Source of the DNA: Igneacidithiobacillus copahuensis
GTDB taxonomy: Bacteria > Pseudomonadota > Gammaproteobacteria > Acidithiobacillales > Acidithiobacillaceae
NCBI RefSeq assembly: GCF_018854015.1
Contig: NZ_JAAXYO010000152.1
Span: 1 to 64,000 of the forward strand
DNA: 64,000 nucleotides
Reading direction: 5' to 3'
Shown here: in pieces, positions 6,772 through 15,144 of the stretch
Layout of the letters: every line of letters begins with the position of its first letter
How positions within the stretch are numbered: position 1 is the stretch's first letter
Translations under genes and position numbers: made by a program
The notes under the pieces: generated by a model
Told to the model about the DNA's origin: nothing
Database searches by the model: none
The model's input: only the letters and a program-made list of their open reading frames with translations

Positions 6772-8819
6772 AACGACGCGAATTTTTGCAGAGTCTGGGG
6801 GTAGGGGCGAGCGTTACCGCGTTTTTGGGCAGTACCGTCGCCCGGGCGGCCTTGTTGCCGGCCAACCATCGCAGCGGCAGCATCGAGGACGTCGAACATA
6901 TCGTCGTGTTCATGCAGGAAAATCGCTCCTTTGACCACTATTTTGGCCATCTGAGTGGCGTGCGGGGCTACAACGACCGCTTTCCTCTGACTTTGCCGGG
7001 TGGTCAGCCGGTCTGGTTTCAGGGGCGAATGACGGATCCTAGTCGTCCCGTCCTACCCTTCCATTTGAACACCCAGAAGACCTCGGCGCAGTTCATTCAG
7101 GATCTGGATCATAGCTGGGCGTCGCAGCATGGCGCGGTGGCCGGCGGACTGATGAATGCCTGGCCGCTGAACAAGACCGACATGACCATGGGCTATTTTC
7201 TGCGTCAGGACGTTCCCTTCCATTATGCCCTGGCCGACGCTTTTACCCTTTGTGACCACTATTTTGCGTCCATCAATGGTCCCACCTGCCCCAATCGCTG
7301 CATGCTTTTCACCGGCTCCATCGACCCAGAGGGGAAAAACGGCGGTCCCTATATCGATGACGACACCCATCTCTGGACCAAGGGGGTCAAGCCCTTTACC
7401 TGGCCGACCTATGCCGAGCGTCTGGAGAAGGCGGGCATTACCTGGCGGGTGTATCAGGAGGGGCTGCACGAGGTTGATCACAACCCCATGACGGGCAACT
7501 TTGGTGAAAACGCGCTGCTCTACTTCCAGCCCTTCGCCGATGCTTCCAGTAGCTCACCATTGTACCAGCGGGCGGCATTACCCGGTGGCGTGGCGGCCCT
7601 GCGCGAGGATGTGCTGCAGGACCGTCTGCCCCAGGTCTCCTGGATCACCGTTCCCGCCGGGTATTCGGAACATCCGTCCTATCCGCCGGCCTATGGGGCC
7701 ATCTACATTGCCCGGGTGCTCGATGCGCTGACCAGCAACCCCAAGGTTTGGGGCAAGACGGTACTGCTGCTGGACTACGATGAAAACGACGGCTTCTTTG
7801 ACCATGTGCCGCCGCCGCAGCCACCTACTCCCGTGCGCCCGGGCAAATCCACGATCAGTACCGAGGGCATGGTGCACGATCGCATCAACCCCGACTGGCC
7901 GGTCTTGTATACCCCCGATCAGCTTCCCTACGGTCTCGGTCCGCGGACACCAATGATGGCGATTTCCCCGTGGAGCAAGGGCGGTTATGTCTGCTCTGAG
8001 GTCTTCGATCACACTTCGGTGCTTCGCTTCATCGAGAAGCGCTTTGGCGTGAGCGAGCCCAATATTGCCCCCTGGCGGCTGGCGGTCTGCGGGGATCTAA
8101 CTTCTGCCTTTGATTTCTCCCGCCCCGATGACCGCTTTGTGTCTTTGCCCAGCACCCGGAACTATGTGGCAACGGTACACCACGAATCGACCCTGCCGGC
8201 GCCGGTGGTGCCGGAGGAGCAGCCGATCGCTATCGCGCCGCAGGAGGCAGGGCTGCGCCGTCGCCGGCCTCTGGCCTACGACACTCGTCTGCGCCTGGAG
8301 GCAACGGCGAATGAGGTACAGCTACGCTTTCATAATCCCGCCCCCCTGGGCGTTGCCTGCACCGCGTACTGGGATGGCAGCAGCCATCTGCCACACCACT
8401 ACAGCATCGGCGCCGGGGATCGCCTGGAAGACGATATGTCTCTACCCAAGGGCCAGGAGCTCTCGCTGACGGTGGTTGGCCCCGACGGCTATCTGCGGCG
8501 AATTGCCGGAGAGGGATCTTCCACCCTCGAAGTGGATGCCTGGCCGGAGAAAAGCGGTGACCTCTATCTGCGTCTGCACAACAGGGGTGGAGAAGGGCAG
8601 AGGGTGATGGTTGCCGACCAGGCCTATGGTCTGGGCACGCGCGAGATCCGTCTGGCGCCCGGAGAAACCCACGAGATTTCCTGGCCGCTGGCGCAAAGCC
8701 ATCATTGGTATGACCTGGAAATTCGTGCAACCCGGCATCGCTGGCGATTGGCGGGACATGTCGAGACGGGCGAGGAAAGCTGGTCCGATCCGGCAAATCT
8801 GAAGCCTGTCTTGGTATAG
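6768..8819 (+). CDS. Tat-exported phospholipase C (phosphoesterase family)
   Basis: The protein has 683 residues. The N-terminus MKRREFLQSLGVGASVTAFL is a twin-arginine signal (RREFL) with cleavage near ARA-ALL. The catalytic phosphoesterase domain spans about 40-460 and has the family motifs MQENRSFDHYFG (about 49-60), NGPTCPNR and DYDENDGFFDHV (about 333-344). The C-terminal about 200 residues look like two copies of the beta-rich DUF756 domain of phosphocholine-type phospholipase C. The enzyme should release phosphorylated head groups from phospholipids outside the cytoplasm, scavenging phosphate. That agrees with the Pho box upstream. Acid phosphatase AcpA-like enzymes share the catalytic core but lack the DUF756 repeats. 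Confidence 0.88.
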   Translation: MKRREFLQSLGVGASVTAFLGSTVARAALLPANHRSGSIEDVEHIVVFMQENRSFDHYFGHLSGVRGYNDRFPLTLPGGQPVWFQGRMTDPSRPVLPFHLNTQKTSAQFIQDLDHSWASQHGAVAGGLMNAWPLNKTDMTMGYFLRQDVPFHYALADAFTLCDHYFASINGPTCPNRCMLFTGSIDPEGKNGGPYIDDDTHLWTKGVKPFTWPTYAERLEKAGITWRVYQEGLHEVDHNPMTGNFGENALLYFQPFADASSSSPLYQRAALPGGVAALREDVLQDRLPQVSWITVPAGYSEHPSYPPAYGAIYIARVLDALTSNPKVWGKTVLLLDYDENDGFFDHVPPPQPPTPVRPGKSTISTEGMVHDRINPDWPVLYTPDQLPYGLGPRTPMMAISPWSKGGYVCSEVFDHTSVLRFIEKRFGVSEPNIAPWRLAVCGDLTSAFDFSRPDDRFVSLPSTRNYVATVHHESTLPAPVVPEEQPIAIAPQEAGLRRRRPLAYDTRLRLEATANEVQLRFHNPAPLGVACTAYWDGSSHLPHHYSIGAGDRLEDDMSLPKGQELSLTVVGPDGYLRRIAGEGSSTLEVDAWPEKSGDLYLRLHNRGGEGQRVMVADQAYGLGTREIRLAPGETHEISWPLAQSHHWYDLEIRATRHRWRLAGHVETGEESWSDPANLKPVLV

Positions 8820-8865
8820 CGGGTACCGCCAAATTCTTTGCTTTGCCGGCCGTGTCTTGGGAAAT

Positions 8866-8893
8866 TTGACTCGGGCGCTGCAACCGCTATGAT
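8866..8893 (+). promoter_or_regulatory. Sigma-70 promoter upstream of trxA
   Basis: TTGACT (8866-8871), a 16-bp spacer and TATGAT (8888-8893). It would give a leader of about 200 nt before trxA. The 277-bp gap otherwise contains a small CCGC-ACAA-GCGG hairpin near 8990 and no convincing gene. Confidence 0.6.
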
Positions 8894-9096
8894 ATCCCTG
8901 CGTTCGTTTACCACCTATTTTTCTGTACGACGGGCTCCCCACAATAGCCCTGTCGGATGTTTGGAGGATGTTGCAGTCTTGATCAAGCCGCACAAGCGGT
9001 ATAGGCTCAGTGAACATCAACAATGTGCAAGTCTCGTATCCCTGATCTCAAGGCATAATTCCTGATCTGTATTCCGTGCAGAGGAGCTCTCTCCCA

Positions 9097-9423
9097 ATGA
9101 GTGACGTTATTTCCCATGTATCTGATGAAACCTTCGACGCCGAAGTCCTGCAGTCTGACAAACCTGTGCTGGTCGATTTTTGGGCGGAATGGTGTGGCCC
9201 GTGCAAGATGATCGCCCCGGTTCTTGAGGACGTTGCCGGGGAGTACTCCGATCGCATGAAGGTCGTCAAATTCAACATCGATGAAAATCCCGCTACGCCA
9301 CCGAAATATGGCATCCGCGGCATTCCCACCCTGCTCCTGTTCAAGGCCGGAAAACTCGAGGCCAGCAAGGTAGGGGCACTTAGCAAAGCGCAGCTCACCG
9401 CTTTTCTGGATAGCCAGCTTTGA
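9097..9423 (+). CDS. trxA: Thioredoxin
   Basis: This 108-residue cytosolic dithiol oxidoreductase reduces protein disulfides and supplies electrons to enzymes such as ribonucleotide reductase. The active site WCGPC is at residues 32-36 and the cis-proline loop GIPTLLLF follows near residue 75. Length and motifs match canonical Trx1. The start at 9097 is chosen over 9076 because GAGGAG lies at the right distance and the family begins MSD. The stop overlaps the TTG start of rho, the trxA-rho order seen in many proteobacteria. No signal peptide is present. Confidence 0.95.
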   Translation: MSDVISHVSDETFDAEVLQSDKPVLVDFWAEWCGPCKMIAPVLEDVAGEYSDRMKVVKFNIDENPATPPKYGIRGIPTLLLFKAGKLEASKVGALSKAQLTAFLDSQL

Positions 9424-10790
9424 ATGCTCCAAGACCCCGCCGCAAGCCGCAACGTTCCCCCAAATCTTTCCCCAATGAAGACCTTCTTCTAGAAGAGGAG
9501 GAGTCCTTCACTCCAGTTCCCGGGGCTCCCTCGGTCAACCTCAGCGAACTGAAAAGAAAATCGGCCACGGAGCTGGCGCTCCTGTGCCAGGACCTGGGGA
9601 TCGATGGGGCGGCCAGGCAGAAGAAACAAGAACTGATCTTCAATATCCTCAAGGCCCATGCACGCAATGGCGATGCCATTTATGGCGATGGGGTGCTGGA
9701 AATCCTGCAGGATGGTTTCGGCTTTTTGCGCGCGGCATCGGGCTCGTATATGGCGGGACCGGACGACATCTATGTCTCGCCCTCGCAGATCCGTCGCTTC
9801 AACCTGCAGACGGGGGATACCGTTTCCGGGCAGATTCGCCCGCCCAAGGAGGGAGAACGCTACTTTGCCTTGCTCAAGGTGGAGAGCATCAACTTCGAGG
9901 GGCCGGAGGCAACCCGCAACAAGGTCAATTTTGATGATCTGACGCCATTGTTTCCGGAAGAGGCCCTGCGCCTGGAGTCGGATCATATGGTCTATGGTGA
10001 GCCTTCGGCGCGCATCATCGATCTGATCTCCCCGATCGGCAAGGGACAGCGTGGCCTCATCGTGGCCCCGCCCAAAACCGGCAAAACGGTATTGTTGCAG
10101 CAGATCGCCCATGCCATCACCGGTAATCATCCGGAATGCTATCTGATCGTACTCTTGATCGACGAGCGCCCGGAGGAAGTGACGGAGATGCAGCGTTCGG
10201 TGAAGGGTGAGGTGGTGTCCTCGACCTTCGATGAGCCCGCTACCCGCCATGTGCAGGTCGCCGAAATCGTCCTGGAAAAGGCCAAGCGTCTGGTGGAACA
10301 CAAGCATGACGTGGTGATTCTGCTCGATTCCATTACCCGTTTGGCGCGCGCCTACAATACCGTCGTGCCCTCTTCGGGTAAGGTGCTCACCGGTGGCGTC
10401 GATGCCAACGCCCTGCAAAAGCCGAAGCGCTTTTTTGGTGCGGCGCGCAATATCGAGGAGGGCGGCAGCCTGACCATCATCGCCACCTCGTTGGTGGAAA
10501 CCGGTTCCAAGATGGACGAAGTGATCTTCGAGGAGTTCAAGGGCACCGGCAATATGGAAGTGCACTTGGATCGCCGCCTTGCCGAGAAGCGCGTCTACCC
10601 GGCCATCAATCTGAACAAGTCCGGTACCCGTCGCGAAGAACTGCTCATTCCGCAGGAGCTTCTCAACAAGATCTGGGTACTGCGCAAGCTGCTGGCACCC
10701 ATGGATCCCATGGAATCGATGGAATTTCTGTTGGACAAGGTGCGAGCGACCAAGACCAATGCGGAATTCTTCGATTCCATGAATCGCTGA
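9420..10790 (+). CDS. rho: Transcription termination factor Rho
   Basis: This is a hexameric RNA-dependent helicase. The usual Rho N-terminus is recognisable from residue about 39 (NLSELKRKSATELALLCQDL). The cold-shock-like RNA-binding fold follows (DGFGFLRA), then Walker A (APPKTGKTVLLQ, about residue 218) and Walker B (VVILLDSITRLARAYN). At 456 residues it is about 37 longer than the E. coli protein because of an Arg/Pro/Glu-rich extension. The only in-frame start before the conserved part is the TTG at 9420, overlapping the trxA stop. A strong AGAGGAGGAG stands in the extension at about 9492-9504, but no usable start codon follows it in frame. I therefore keep the long form, with moderate doubt about the exact start. 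Confidence 0.94.
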   Translation: MNAPRPRRKPQRSPKSFPNEDLLLEEEESFTPVPGAPSVNLSELKRKSATELALLCQDLGIDGAARQKKQELIFNILKAHARNGDAIYGDGVLEILQDGFGFLRAASGSYMAGPDDIYVSPSQIRRFNLQTGDTVSGQIRPPKEGERYFALLKVESINFEGPEATRNKVNFDDLTPLFPEEALRLESDHMVYGEPSARIIDLISPIGKGQRGLIVAPPKTGKTVLLQQIAHAITGNHPECYLIVLLIDERPEEVTEMQRSVKGEVVSSTFDEPATRHVQVAEIVLEKAKRLVEHKHDVVILLDSITRLARAYNTVVPSSGKVLTGGVDANALQKPKRFFGAARNIEEGGSLTIIATSLVETGSKMDEVIFEEFKGTGNMEVHLDRRLAEKRVYPAINLNKSGTRREELLIPQELLNKIWVLRKLLAPMDPMESMEFLLDKVRATKTNAEFFDSMNR

Positions 10791-10797
10791 GCCGCCC

Positions 10798-10826
10798 TGG
10801 ACCTTCGGCGCGTCTCTCTTTATAAT
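10798..10826 (+). promoter_or_regulatory. Sigma-70 promoter of rpmE
   Basis: A perfect TATAAT at 10821-10826 lies 17 bp after TGGACC (10798-10803), which is four of six to TTGACA. It lies 33 bp before the rpmE ATG. Confidence 0.7.
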
Positions 10827-10858
10827 CCGCCACTTTCTGAAAACCCAGAGTGTTAGCC

Positions 10859-11059
10859 ATGAATCTCGAAATTCAGCCGAAATATGAAGAAGTGACTGTA
10901 ACCTGCAGTTGCGGAAACAGCTTCAAGACTCGTTCCACGGCTGGGCGCGATCTGCATATCGATCTGTGCTCCGAATGCCATCCGTTTTACACCGGCAAAC
11001 AGCGTGCGGTTTCTGCCGCTGGGCAGGTGGAGAAGTTCCGCAAGCGTTACGGTAAGTAA
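10859..11059 (+). CDS. rpmE: 50S ribosomal protein L31
   Basis: This 66-residue ribosomal protein begins MNLEIQPKYEEV. It contains the zinc-type cysteines of the C+ form: CSCGNSF, then CSECHPFYTGKQ. It joins the ribosomal subunits at the central protuberance. The ATG at 10859 is preferred to the in-frame GTG at 10850, since the family starts two or three residues before the conserved HPKY/QPKY. It has its own TATAAT promoter after rho. The four-Cys form implies zinc-replete growth; no zinc-independent paralogue is in the window. Confidence 0.94.
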   Translation: MNLEIQPKYEEVTVTCSCGNSFKTRSTAGRDLHIDLCSECHPFYTGKQRAVSAAGQVEKFRKRYGK

Positions 11060-11068
11060 GCTTTCTCC

Positions 11069-12292
11069 ATGGCCAGCGAGAGCCTGCGCGATCGCGCCCT
11101 GGCGTACCACGCTGCTGCGCCGGCGGGGAAAGTAACGGTCGTTCCGTCCAAGCCCTGCGCGACTCAGGCAGATCTGACGCTGGCCTACACCCCTGGGGTT
11201 GCCGAGCCGGTGCGCGAGATTGCTGGCGACCCGGAAAAGGCCTACGACTATACCGCCAAGGGGAATCTCGTCGCGGTCATCAGCAATGGTACCGCGGTAC
11301 TTGGCCTGGGCAAGGTCGGAGCGCTCGCCGGCAAGCCAGTAATGGAGGGCAAGGCGGTCCTCTTCAAACGCTTTGCCGACATCGATGCCTTTGATATCGA
11401 GGTAGAGGCGCGTGATGCCGAGCATCTGATCGATGTGATCGCCGCCATCGCTCCGGGCTTCGGTGGCATCAATCTGGAGGACATCGCGGCGCCCGACTGT
11501 TTCCGGGTCGAGCGCGCCCTGCAGGAACGACTCGATATTCCCGTCTTTCACGACGATCAGCACGGTACGGCGGTCATTGTTGCGGCGGCCCTGCGCAATG
11601 CCCTGGAGTTGCAGGAGAAAGATCTCGGCAAGGCGAAGATTGCCATCGTCGGCGCCGGCGCGGCGGGCCTTGCCATTGCCGGCATCCTGAAAAAACTGGG
11701 TGCCGAGCACTGCTATCTCAGTGACGTCCACGGGGTTTTGCACCAGGGGCGGCAGGACTTGAGTGAGTGGCACCGACCCCACGCTATGGCACCTGACGGC
11801 TGGACGCTGGCCGATATGATCGCCGATGCCGATGTGCTCATCGGCGTTTCCGTAAAGGGTGCCATCCCCCTGGAGTTGCTTGCCAGCCTCGCCCCGCGCC
11901 CGGTGCTCTTCGCCCTGGCGAATCCCGATCCAGAGGTCGATCCTTGGCGGGCGCGGGAGCTGCGTCCGGATGCCATCATCGCTACGGGGCGCTCCGACCT
12001 GCCCAACCAGGTCAATAATGCTCTGGGTTTCCCGTTCCTCTTCCGGGGAGCCTTGGACGTGCGTGCCCGGGCCATCAATGCCGAGATGCTCGCCGCTGCG
12101 GTAGAGGCCCTGGCCTCCCTGGCGCGCAGCGAAGTGCCGGAAGAGCTGTATGCGGCCTATGATCTTGCGCCCGGTACCTTGCAGTTCGGGCCAGAGTACA
12201 TCATTCCCAAACCGCTGGATCCGCGCTTGCGCAGTGTTGTCGCCACTGCGGTGGCGCAGGCAGCGCGGGATAGCGGCGTCGCCCGCAGGTAA
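11069..12292 (+). CDS. NAD(P)-dependent malic enzyme, short form
   Basis: This 407-residue enzyme should convert malate to pyruvate with reduction of NAD(P), or feed the reverse reaction. The N-terminal malic domain holds YTPGVAEP and the catalytic region AVLGLGKVGALAGKPVMEGK. The metal ligand segment is FHDDQHGTA. The Rossmann fingerprint is IVGAGAAGLAIA (about residue 192). It lacks the C-terminal phosphotransacetylase domain of E. coli MaeB, so it is of the short bacterial type. The stop lies 4 bp before the next gene, suggesting co-transcription. Cofactor preference cannot be read safely from sequence. Confidence 0.9.
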   Translation: MASESLRDRALAYHAAAPAGKVTVVPSKPCATQADLTLAYTPGVAEPVREIAGDPEKAYDYTAKGNLVAVISNGTAVLGLGKVGALAGKPVMEGKAVLFKRFADIDAFDIEVEARDAEHLIDVIAAIAPGFGGINLEDIAAPDCFRVERALQERLDIPVFHDDQHGTAVIVAAALRNALELQEKDLGKAKIAIVGAGAAGLAIAGILKKLGAEHCYLSDVHGVLHQGRQDLSEWHRPHAMAPDGWTLADMIADADVLIGVSVKGAIPLELLASLAPRPVLFALANPDPEVDPWRARELRPDAIIATGRSDLPNQVNNALGFPFLFRGALDVRARAINAEMLAAAVEALASLARSEVPEELYAAYDLAPGTLQFGPEYIIPKPLDPRLRSVVATAVAQAARDSGVARR

Positions 12293-12296
12293 CCCC

Positions 12297-13355
12297 ATGC
12301 GCCTCGCGGATCTTGCGGTTCGCGATCTGCTGCGTATCGCATCTGTTGCTTTTTTACTGGCGGTCTTTGCCTTCCTGGTGTGGCGGGTTATGGCACCCTT
12401 CTTCGGTGTTCTCGCCTGGACCTCGATCATCGTCTATGTCACGTGGCCCCTACGGCGCTGGCTTTGCCGACGTCTGCCGCCCTGGCCGACGGCTGTCCTG
12501 ATGACGCTCTTTTTCTCCTTGGTATTTCTGCTGCCTTTTCTCTTTCTGAGTTTTCATCTCTTCCATGAACTGCAAGCCTTGCTGCAGAACTGGAGCACGG
12601 CCGACGCTCAGTGGCATCCGCTGGCAGAAATCCAAAAAAACCCATGGCTTGCCAAGATCTGGAATAGCGTTCCTCTCGCGTGGCGGGCCAACCTCCACGC
12701 CGGCGCGCTTAGCCCGGACCTGAATGCCTGGGCAGCGCGGGTAGGAATCTTTGCGGGAGGGCTGGGGAAGGCGTTGGGCAGCCTGGGGATGATCTGGATC
12801 AGTAGTCTGGTCTTCTACCGGCATGGCGAAACCTTTCTGCGACAGGGGCAGGAGGTATTCGCGAGCCTCCTCGGGCCACAGTTCCCACAATATCTGGCGA
12901 CCGTCGGCAATACCCTGCGTGCGGTGGTATACGGCATCTTCGCCACGGCCATCGCCCAGGGTCTGTTGGCGGGGCTGGGGTACTGGGTGAGTGGCATGCC
13001 GGCGCCGGTGTTGTTGACCTTTCTTACCATGATTTTTTCGCTGATCCCCTTTGGCACTCCCTTGGTTTGGGGGGCGGCGAGCATTTGGCTGCTCTGGCAG
13101 GGCCACTACTACGCTGGTGTCGGGCTCTTTCTGTGGGGTGCCCTGGTGGTCAGCTGGGTAGACAATCTGATCCGCCCCTGGGTGATCTCTGCCGCTGTGC
13201 ATCTGCCCTTTCTGCTGGTGATGTTCGGGGTACTGGGTGGGATCATTGCCTTTGGCTTCTTGGGGATTTTTCTCGGACCGGTCTTGCTCGCCGTGGCGCT
13301 GAATCTCTGGCAGCGCTATGTGCGGAGCTTGCAGACTGTCGCTTCCGACTCCTGA
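12297..13355 (+). CDS. AI-2E family (PerM/YdiK-like) membrane protein
   Basis: This 352-residue integral membrane protein has about seven to eight hydrophobic helices. A hydrophobic pair occupies residues about 12-65 and another sits near 75. A soluble, amphipathic middle loop spans about 90-150. A cluster of helices fills 165-345, with the family-typical LIPFGTPLVWGAASIWLL and GGIIAFGFLGIFLGPVLLAV. The family includes exporters of autoinducer-2 and Na+/H+ antiporter-like members, so the substrate is open. The start at 12297 follows the malic enzyme stop by 4 bp; the longer frame from 12150 would lie inside that gene. Confidence 0.85.
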   Translation: MRLADLAVRDLLRIASVAFLLAVFAFLVWRVMAPFFGVLAWTSIIVYVTWPLRRWLCRRLPPWPTAVLMTLFFSLVFLLPFLFLSFHLFHELQALLQNWSTADAQWHPLAEIQKNPWLAKIWNSVPLAWRANLHAGALSPDLNAWAARVGIFAGGLGKALGSLGMIWISSLVFYRHGETFLRQGQEVFASLLGPQFPQYLATVGNTLRAVVYGIFATAIAQGLLAGLGYWVSGMPAPVLLTFLTMIFSLIPFGTPLVWGAASIWLLWQGHYYAGVGLFLWGALVVSWVDNLIRPWVISAAVHLPFLLVMFGVLGGIIAFGFLGIFLGPVLLAVALNLWQRYVRSLQTVASDS

Positions 13356-13386
13356 GCTTGGACTTCCTTTACCGGATCTGCCTGCC

Positions 13387-13448
13387 TTGGTCTTTTGTGC
13401 CCAGGGTTCTATACTGACCCCATCAACACAGCAAGGCCCTCCGGGGCC
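13387..13448 (+). promoter_or_regulatory. ilvD promoter and leader hairpin
   Basis: TTGGTC (13387-13392), 17 bp, TATACT (13410-13415). In the leader, GGCCC (13435-13439) pairs with GGGCC (13444-13448) around a TCCG loop, followed by CTATTTT. This small hairpin ends 18 nt before the ATG and could influence translation or act as a weak attenuator. Confidence 0.6.
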
Positions 13449-13466
13449 CTATTTTCGAGGTGACCG

Positions 13467-15143
13467 ATGCGTTCCGATACAATCAAAAAGGGCTTTGAAC
13501 GAGCCCCTCACCGCGCTTTGCTCAAGGCCTGTGGCGTTACCGATGCCGACATGAACAAACCCTTCATCGGTGTTGCCAATTCCTATATCGACATCATTCC
13601 GGGGCATGTGCATCTGCAGGAATTTGGCAAGATCGTCAAGGAGGCAATTCGCGCTGCTGGCGGAATCCCTTTTGAATTCAATACGATTGGCGTGGATGAC
13701 GGGATCATCATGGGGCACGATGGCATGCGCTATTCGTTGCCGAGCCGGGAACTGATTGCCGACTCTATCGAAACGGTGGTGCAGGCGCATCACCTCGATG
13801 GCCTGGTCTGCATCCCCAACTGCGATAAGATCGTTCCGGGCATGATCATGGGTGCGCTGCGCTGCGATATTCCCACGGTCTTCGTCTCCGGCGGTCCCAT
13901 GGAGGCCGGCAAACTGGATGACGGCACGCCCATCGATCTGGTGACGGCGTTTGAGGCGGTCGGGCAATTTAAGCGTGGACAGATTACCGAACTGCGTTTG
14001 AAAGAGATCGAAGACAAGGCCTGCCCCACCTGTGGTTCCTGCTCGGGAATGTTTACCGCCAACAGCATGAACTGTCTGATGGAGGTTTTGGGCATCGCCT
14101 TGCCCGGTAACGGCACCGTTCTGGCGACGGCCAGTGAGCGGCGCGATCTGGTGCGGGAGGCGGCGGCGCGGGTCATGGCCCTGGTAAGCGCCGGGGGGCC
14201 GACCATGCGCCAGCTGGTCGACTTCGAGGCCATCGACAACGCCTTCATTCTGGACATGGCGATGGGTGGCTCCACCAACACGGTGCTGCATACCCTGGCT
14301 ATCGCTCGGGAGTCGGGAATTGATTATCCTTTGGCGCGCGTCAACGAGCTGGCGCAGAAGGTGGCCTATCTGGCCAAGGTATCGCCGGCGCTCTCTACCG
14401 TGCATATCGAAGACATTGGCCGCGCTGGTGGCATTCCGGCCATTCTGCATGAAGTGCATAAGCGTAACGGCGATGTTCTGCACCTCGATAAGCCCACGGT
14501 CAGCGGCAAGAGCCTGCGCGAGATTGTCGAAAGCGCGCAGGTGCGCGACAGCAAGATCATTCATCTGGCAACGGAGCCAATCTCGCCCACCGGTGGTCTG
14601 CGGGCGGTCTTTGGCAACCTGGCGCCGCAAGGGGGCATCGTCAAGATTGGCGCGGTAATACCCGCCATGCGCAAGTTTTCCGGGCCGGCAAAGATCTTCG
14701 AGAGCATGGAAACCGCGGCAGAGGGCATCCTGGCGGGCGAGGTGCAGCCGGGGCAAGTGGTGGTGATTCGCTACGAAGGGCCAAAAGGTGGCCCCGGTAT
14801 GCCGGAAATGCTCACGCCTACCGCCAATATCATGGGCATGGGCCTGGGCGAGAGCGTTGCGCTCATTACCGATGGCCGTTTCAGCGGCGCTACGCGGGGG
14901 GCCTGCATTGGTCACATCTCGCCGGAGGCGGCCGAGGGCGGCCCCATTGCTTTGCTGCGCGATGGTGACATCATCGAGCTCGATCTGGATGCCGGTAGCT
15001 TGCAGGTGCAGCTCAGTGATGCCGAACTGGCAAAGCGGCGCGAAAGCTGGGTGCCCGTCGAAAAGCCGCTCAAGTCGCCGTGGTTGCGCCGCTACCGCAA
15101 GCTGGTGACCAACGCCGCCATGGGCGCGATTCTGGAATCCTGA
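13467..15143 (+). CDS. ilvD: Dihydroxy-acid dehydratase
   Basis: This 558-residue Fe-S dehydratase carries out the third step of valine and isoleucine synthesis, turning 2,3-dihydroxy-3-methyl acids into 2-oxo acids. Cluster and metal motifs are present: CIPNCDKIVPGM, then CPTCGSCSGMFTANSMNCL, with the catalytic C-terminal region GRFSGATRGACIGHI. The length is typical of the [2Fe-2S] class. GAGGTGA precedes the ATG. The enzyme consumes Fe-S clusters made by the ISC operon further along this window. The following NYN gene begins 1 bp after its stop. Confidence 0.96.
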   Translation: MRSDTIKKGFERAPHRALLKACGVTDADMNKPFIGVANSYIDIIPGHVHLQEFGKIVKEAIRAAGGIPFEFNTIGVDDGIIMGHDGMRYSLPSRELIADSIETVVQAHHLDGLVCIPNCDKIVPGMIMGALRCDIPTVFVSGGPMEAGKLDDGTPIDLVTAFEAVGQFKRGQITELRLKEIEDKACPTCGSCSGMFTANSMNCLMEVLGIALPGNGTVLATASERRDLVREAAARVMALVSAGGPTMRQLVDFEAIDNAFILDMAMGGSTNTVLHTLAIARESGIDYPLARVNELAQKVAYLAKVSPALSTVHIEDIGRAGGIPAILHEVHKRNGDVLHLDKPTVSGKSLREIVESAQVRDSKIIHLATEPISPTGGLRAVFGNLAPQGGIVKIGAVIPAMRKFSGPAKIFESMETAAEGILAGEVQPGQVVVIRYEGPKGGPGMPEMLTPTANIMGMGLGESVALITDGRFSGATRGACIGHISPEAAEGGPIALLRDGDIIELDLDAGSLQVQLSDAELAKRRESWVPVEKPLKSPWLRRYRKLVTNAAMGAILES

Positions 15144-15144
15144 G

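Noticed and set aside
6768..8819. Acid phosphatase AcpA
   Set aside because: The catalytic core is shared, but the C-terminal DUF756-like repeats and length fit phospholipase C.
8894..9096. Small RNA or riboswitch in the long trxA leader
   Set aside because: Only a short hairpin near 8990 is visible, with no conserved riboswitch pattern; evidence too thin to annotate.
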